Below, in pieces: positions 59,101 to 64,000 of a stretch of 64,000 nt of DNA (position 1 is its first letter; every line of letters starts with the position of its first letter). The stretch comes from Ipomoea triloba (taxonomy: Eukaryota; Streptophyta; Magnoliopsida; Solanales; Convolvulaceae): contig NC_044920.1 of assembly GCF_003576645.1 (NCBI RefSeq), forward strand, positions 1,354,374 through 1,418,373. The letters are read 5' to 3'. A program made the position numbers and the translations under genes. The notes under the pieces were generated by a model. The model was not told the origin of the DNA and did no database searches. It was given only the letters and a program-made list of their open reading frames with translations.

Positions 59101-61200
59101 AATGTGGTTATCATAATGCCCACAATCACTGTGACACTTTATTCAATTAAGACTTATTTCATGTTTATGTAAAACAAAAGTATACTATAATAGTGCATGT
59201 ATTGTGTGTGTTTTACTTTGTAATCCCTAAATGTACATTGTCCCATTGAGATACTTGTATTCTGTCTGTATGCAATAATTAATGTGGTTTAGATTACTTT
59301 GCACAACTAGTAATCATTGTATTAAAATAAAATGTATATGTTTGTGTGTATATAACTCGTGCAAATTTTGAAAGTTAGGGTTAAGGCATAACCTACTGGT
59401 CGTATTGTATTTATATATATCTCTAGTCTCGTGCACAACTTAACTGATCAACTAACTCAAAATAATTATGTAAGTCAGTTGAGACACATTCCAAGTGATT
59501 TACCTCTAATTTGGTCAACCTATCCCCATAACAGGAGCAATTAGGCAGCTTTGAGATTGGTGTTCAAATTTACATATATATAATTATATTGATAAATTTT
59601 CATTAACTTATGTGAAAAACATTGAATTTAAACATAATAAATGTTTAATTTAATGAGCATCATATATCATATGTGATAAATATGATCTTAGACACCCACA
59701 TGGTTGCTTGGTAACTTAATTGAAATTTTATAGAAATTTCCTTATATGCATGCAATTAATCTCTTTTCCTCCTATTTCTTCTTATCTTGATATTTTAAAT
59801 CTCGAGGAAACTTCAATAATAGAGAATTTTTAATAATTTCACTTTTATTATTTTGATTGTTCCACGAAGATTGTTCAATCTCATTTTTCAAAAGACGAGA
59901 CATCTATATTTTGACTAATGTTTTAAAGGGTTTTATTCCTAATTGGGACGATATGTATTGTGTTTCTAAGTAATTGTGTGGAAGATTCATGTAAGAAAAA
60001 GAACATATGTAAAATCATTACATCTTGCATGCCACACCTTTGAGGTTTATTTTGTCTCTTTTTTACATTTAAAAAAAAAAAGATTTTATTCTTGATTGGG
60101 GTGAGGTTGTGCTTCTAAGTAATTGTGTGGAAGATTCATGTAAGAAAAAGAACATATGTAAAATCATTACATCTTGCCACACATTTGAGATTTATTTTGT
60201 CTCTTTTTTACATTTTGTTTCTTAAAGATTTTATTCTTGATTGGGGTGAGGGTTGTGCTTCTAAGTAATTGTGTGGAAGATTCATTAACATTTTCTTTTT
60301 TCTATAAATGTTATCATGCAGCAACCTTAATTAGCTTGTAATAATATACCTATTTCCATTCCTAGGTTTACTCTAATCTTTCTTCTTTTCTTTGTTACAT
60401 AATCTTCTCCAAATTCTAAGTGCAGAAAGCTATCATCAGATCACTACCTTAAACTTTTCTGGGTGCAATCAAAGTAGGAAAAATATCAATTATATTTTAA
60501 TTTCTCCAAATTAGGTTAAGATGGAATATAATTAATGCAGTGTGAAAGGTACTTAGTTTTCCATTTTCCACTTTTCTCATTAGGAGTCCACTCTACCCTA
60601 ACTCTTAGTTTTTTTAGTTCTTTCATAAAATTATATTCCAAGAATCTATGTATTTGTGTAGGTATATATTGTAAGAATTCTGAGTAGCGGTTTAATAAGA
60701 TAAGGTAACTTAGATATTCAGTTTGGTGAAGTTTCTCACCTCGGCCGTCTTGGTCTTTGTGCCGCCGGCTGATGGGGCGAGCTACCGCCGCTCCCGGAGC
60801 GGTGTACCCTCGCCGCGGGTTGAGCCGGAAGCGGCGGTGGCGCCACCATGTGAGGGTGAAAGAGCTGAGGATCATGGGCGGTGGTGCTCATCAGCCAAGT
60901 GTGATCAAGAACGCTCGGCGGCAGACGGGTGATCTGCGGCGGCGATGATGATGAAACCCTCTCCCTGACGCCGCTGAAAACCCTAACGATGTCATCGCAG
61001 GCTCGGGCAATGTAATCACGTTCGGTGGCGAGGTTGTGAGCTAGGTTAGGCTCCAGGTCTTTGGCCAGTTGAATCCCACGTAGGATCGTCATCATCAGTA
61101 GAGCTGGTGAAGTAGTAGCAGTGTTAATAATATTGTCGTCCATTTCTTGTTGTTTTTTGGAGATTTTGAGGTGGTCGGCGTTTGGTCTGCTCATCATCAT
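56171..61200 (-). CDS. WRKY55: Group III WRKY transcription factor, WRKY55-like
   Basis: Exons 61200-60740, 57954-57823 and 56687-56171 (phases 2 and 2) give 369 residues. The N-terminal part has ILRGIQLAKDLEPNLA and CDDIVRVFSGVRERV, a helical pattern of group III proteins. The DNA-binding domain has WRKYGQKE at 183-190. The zinc ligands are Cys203, Cys211, His235 and Cys237 (C-x7-C-x23-H-x-C, the group III signature). The second intron splits the Arg of SRFP-R-AYYRC, the intron position conserved in WRKY domains. EILGSRFPRAYYRCTHQKL is WRKY55/54/70-like, and WRKY55 is the preferred name. The C terminus is Gly/Ser/Pro-rich. WRKY factors bind W boxes, and group III members act mainly in salicylate-linked defence and senescence. 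The exon 2 acceptor could be AG at 57959 or 57956, a one-residue difference. Confidence 0.88.
56771..56945 (+). mobile_element. SINE-like repeat, 'ggtcagac...cacaaggtt' family
   Basis: The order gttggtcagaccattgactt, cacaaggttacaaatcc (B-box-like), cggcctatcagcctt, ggtcagctatgagcaac and agactggtttacctc defines a family with copies at 58752-59060 and 61588-61925 and a fragment near 57160. All are in the same orientation and all lie in or beside the WRKY gene. A tRNA-derived head is suggested but not proven. Confidence 0.45.
57360..57570. repeat. Palindromic repeat with 'gtgagtcccgtgagacc' ends in the WRKY intron
   Basis: cgtgagtcccgtgagacc at about 57415 is loosely inverted at 57535-57560 (ggatctcacgaaactcacga). 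It may be a distant relative of the gagacggtctcac MITE. Confidence 0.35.
58752..59060 (+). mobile_element. SINE-like repeat with an expanded 3' module, in WRKY intron 1
   Basis: The head (ttgacttgataatcataagg) is followed by four tandem units of about 58 bp, each with ggtttgagc(c/t)a..tagtcaactat and ctaggttggtttacctc. Copies at 56.8 and 61.6 kb have a single unit. Confidence 0.5.
59931..60288. repeat. About 147-bp tandem repeat, 2.5 units, in WRKY intron 1
   Basis: ttctaagtaattgtgtggaa occurs at 59964, 60113 and 60259. The first two units are nearly identical (gtaagaaaaagaacatatgt, ttattttgtctcttttttac). Confidence 0.8.
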
Positions 61201-61587
61201 ATCATTTATAATCTGGTATATGAACCTGGAGGGTTTAATTTTGGTCTGAATTTGGGGATTTCTAGGAAGCTAATGGAGAATCTGATGAGGTTTATTATTC
61301 AAAGTATCTGATGTAGTGATATGTTGAACACGGTGCGTTTAAGTAGGGTTTTTTACACACCAGATATTAAAGAAAGAAAGATAATGTGTATACAATTAAG
61401 TGTTTGTGAGACCAAGTCTTGGTCTACAGGGTTTACCATTTTTCTTGAGTCTACCACATGACTTTTTCCCCCATTGAAAACCTGTTCTTTATCTTAGACC
61501 TTTGAACATGGAATGTTCCTTTCACAACCTACTTTGAAGATGGTAATTAAATTCGGTTCAACTACAGTACCATCCCGTATTTTGAAG
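61201..61587. promoter_or_regulatory. WRKY leader and proximal upstream region
   Basis: The 5' leader of the minus-strand WRKY gene should lie from 61201 to about 61.3-61.4 kb. No specific element can be supported. Confidence 0.35.
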
Positions 61588-61925
61588 TTGGTCAGACAGT
61601 TGATTTAGTAACAACAAATTAAAGTTTTAAGTTCGACTTTCAATGAGAGAGTTGTCGATTAGTCTTCTTGGTTTGGTTTGAATAAGTCTATCAGCTATAG
61701 GTAATCTGGACTGATTTATCTTATTGTGATTTTTTGTCGATTAGAGTCAGAAGGTGGGCTTCACCCAGAGCGCATATTCGAGTAAAGTATTAATATTTAT
61801 AATAGATCAATCAAACACTCTATTTGTTGTCATTCTTGATTTGAACTGGTCTATTATGAATAACTATGATTATTTGTCAGCTAAAGGCACAAGACAAACT
61901 TCAGGTATTTACCCAGTACACACAT
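61588..61925 (+). mobile_element. SINE-like repeat, third copy, upstream of WRKY
   Basis: gttggtcagacagttgattt, gttttaagttcgactttcaa, tctatcagctataggtaatc and tggactgatttatctt keep the family order. A second partial unit follows at 61805-61920. Confidence 0.4.
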
Positions 61926-62146
61926 TTTAAATTATATGATAAAAGTGCAAAATAATATTTGTAATCAAGAGTTATAATTACTTGTTAATTAAGGATAAGG
62001 TTAGTGAAGGAATAATAATTTAGCTATTGTCTTATGTGTGGTTGTGAACTGCAAATCAAAAGATTGTAGACCTTGACCCCTACGTCAAGAGCACCTGCCT
62101 GTCTGGCATGCATGAAGTATATTCTAATCTTTGAATATTATATTAA
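61926..62146. other. Intergenic, no gene seen
   Basis: No supported feature in this AT-rich stretch. Confidence 0.4.
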
Positions 62147-62190
62147 TAATTATACAAATACTTTTTTTTATGGTTAATTATACAAATACT
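62147..62190 (-). mobile_element. Micro-retroposon with perfect 16-bp target duplication
   Basis: TAATTATACAAATACT occurs at 62147-62162 and 62175-62190. The insert is tttttttatggt. Confidence 0.65.
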
Positions 62191-62257
62191 TAAACAAACA
62201 ACATTGTGGCCCCATGCATAGATAGCAATTTAGATGTTCTGATCTGAAAAAAAATTG

Positions 62258-62403
62258 GTAACACTTGTGTGAGCCTCACGAGTCTCAATCCATGAGACAT
62301 ATCAGATCTTTGATTAATGAGTCAGATCTATAACATCATTAATTAAAAATTCGACCCGTCTCACAGATAGAGACTCGTGAGACGGTTTCACACAAGTTTT
62401 TGT
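62258..62403. mobile_element. 'gagacggtctcac' MITE copy
   Basis: acttgtgtgagcctcacgag and the inverse gtgagacggtttcacacaag are the ends. The interior ccatgagac...gatctttgattaatga and attaattaaaaattcgaccc match the copies at 34.3-34.7 kb. Confidence 0.65.
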
Positions 62404-63142
62404 CAAAAAAATTAGCATAAATTGACATTTAAAATAATCATTATGAAGTATAGTTTTAAGTGGGGTCTACCCTTAATTTATGTTAGATATAATTTTCTCT
62501 GGCATACTCTCTCTTAAATTATGTTAACACTTTCATAATTTTTTGAAGTTCAGCAAGAACGTTTGTATTTCCATGTTCAAATATCTACGTTGATATCAAT
62601 GCTCTTAGCACCTTCTAGAGGAAGCAAATCAGTTGTAAAGACTGTGATCGAGTAACAAATCTTTTGGAATAATTTTGTGATTTACCTTGATTGAAATAAT
62701 TGAAAATATTTTGAATTAAAAAAAATTCCCTACTACGGACTATACATTGAGAACAAGGGGAAAAAGTTAAGGGATTTTGGAGAATATGATGCAAATGCCT
62801 CCGTTTCATCGAAGTTGAATTGAAGAACAAAATTAACAACAATGGGAGGTTTACACTTACCTAAATCAAAGGTTGTTCATATTGGTTTTTTGATATTTCC
62901 TAGACCAATCACAAACTATGTATGGGACCATGAATTACATTGGACGATGCTGGAGTAGACATCACGTCTTCGTTCAAGGATTTGTGCTGACTGCCCAGCC
63001 GCCGTAAAGCCATGTTTGCAAATTGGTTTACGCACTGAGCATGCATTGCATTGTCAAGTGGCTGGGTTGAATTATGCGTAACGTCTTAATTATATATATA
63101 TTGAATAATTATAGACACACGCGCACACATATATATATATAT
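62404..63142. other. Intergenic, no gene seen
   Basis: The 75-residue minus-strand frame at 62842-62615 lacks any recognised domain. A CA/TA run occurs at about 63110-63140. Confidence 0.4.
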
Positions 63143-63800
63143 AGGGATCAGTTCAGGTGTGAAGAAGCTCTCAGTAAAAGATGGGGTGAAATCTGAGCCG
63201 TTGATTTAATATAGATCAATGGCTGAAATCAAGAAAAAATATTTTTTTTTAAACGCGCTTCTGCCAACATGCATGCAAATGATCAATTGTTTCAACTTGA
63301 TGCACTGCACCTTAAGATATAAAACTACGCAACTTAAGATATAAAAGCACACAACTTAAGGTATAATACAACGCACCTTAAGTTTAAACTGATGTACCTT
63401 AAACTAGAAAAGTGACGCACCTTGATTAAGCTTTAAATATACACACGCACCTTAAGAAGGAAACGGCACATACACCTTAAGCTATGGAAAGACGAACCTA
63501 AAGCTTTAGAGACTAACGCACCTTAAAATTTCAACACAAAAAAAAAAAAAAAAAAAAAACGCACATTAAGTTCTCAATTGAAAAACTGACCCACCTTAAG
63601 CATAGAAATCACACACCTTAAGAAGGAAAACGACACACCTTAACTCCTAAAGAAGGAGAACGACGCACCTTAAGTTTGACCAATACGCAAAAAGACCAAA
63701 TTGTCACCGCATTTTTTAAAAAAGTTTTCTTCAGTTTGGGCTGTTGATTTTTATTAGATCAAGGCATGAGATTAAATCTCACCGTACTAAGACTATTGTA
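63143..63800. repeat. Element with about 15 spaced GCACCTTAAG motifs
   Basis: Between gatcagttcaggtgtgaaga (about 63145) and aaatctcaccgtactaagac (about 63775), the word (g/a)cacctTAAG or a close variant occurs about 15 times at 20-30-bp spacing, all in the same orientation, with a poly-A at 63537-63558. Left (ccgttgatttaatatagatc) and right (ctgttgatttttattagatc) segments flank the array in direct orientation. It has no coding capacity and I cannot name the family. Confidence 0.55.
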
Positions 63801-64000
63801 TGTATAATGTCAAATGAAACTGTAATTAAAACAAAATGAAACTTTAGTTGTGTTGAAATGAAACTACAACGTATATAAAATGAAACTAAATATTCTATAT
63901 ACAAATAGAACTAATTACGTAAAATAGGTGTCGTTTCTTTTCATTAAAAGAAAAGACACCGTTTTGGATCATGGTCCACATTAAAATTTACCTATTATTA

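Noticed and set aside
60516..60875. Minus-strand frame with RRHKDQDGRGEKL, looking like a WRKY linker
   Set aside because: It is an alternative frame of WRKY exon 1. The frame from 61200 has the right phase (2) at the donor at 60739 to join exon 2.

Overview
The window is nuclear DNA of a flowering plant, almost certainly a eudicot and perhaps an asterid. The genes have spliced, plant-specific families (NAC, group III WRKY, EDR4-like, MES esterase). The sequence between them is AT-rich and full of LTR, LINE, SINE, Helitron and MITE remnants. Nothing is prokaryotic. The species cannot be fixed from sequence alone.

Layout. 0-4 kb: a copia gag fragment split by a solo LTR with a 5-bp target duplication, then short inverted-repeat elements. 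4.06-5.96 kb (-): a two-exon NAC gene whose second exon ends in a PB1 domain. 6-15 kb: MITEs, a poly-T retroposon containing an assembly gap, a broken Helitron helicase, and a zone of suspicious exact duplications (many with a 42-bp period, plus a 1.13-kb copy between single Ns). 15.5-16.7 kb (-): a four-exon RPA1 C-terminal-like gene, possibly Helitron-associated. 17.7-25.8 kb: LINE fragments in both orientations and nested MITEs. 26.47-28.39 kb (-): a complete four-exon methylesterase of the MES17 type with two GC-AG introns. 28.4-36.9 kb: repeats and a second N gap. 38.6-41.4 kb (+): a complete EDR4-like gene whose leader intron carries a SINE. 43-47.7 kb: degenerate tandem copies of a PB1-domain gene fragment and minisatellites. 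47.9-50.4 kb (-): TFIIS. 53.1-54.0 kb (-): the 56-residue cytochrome bc1 subunit QCR10 in two exons. 56.2-61.2 kb (-): a three-exon group III WRKY, WRKY55-like. 61.3-64 kb: MITEs and an element made of spaced CACCTTAAG motifs.

The genes form no operon or pathway cluster. WRKY, EDR4-like and perhaps MES17 belong to defence or hormone biology; TFIIS and QCR10 are housekeeping. By memory, Arabidopsis has QCR10 (At2g40765) close to WRKY55/WRKY54 (At2g40740/At2g40750), so that pair probably reflects conserved microsynteny.

The most interesting signals are the NAC-PB1 architecture, at least nine extremely short poly-A insertions with 12-17 bp target duplications that look like almost completely 5'-truncated LINE copies, and the 42-bp duplications that look like uncollapsed contig overlaps. 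No clearly new biological system was seen.
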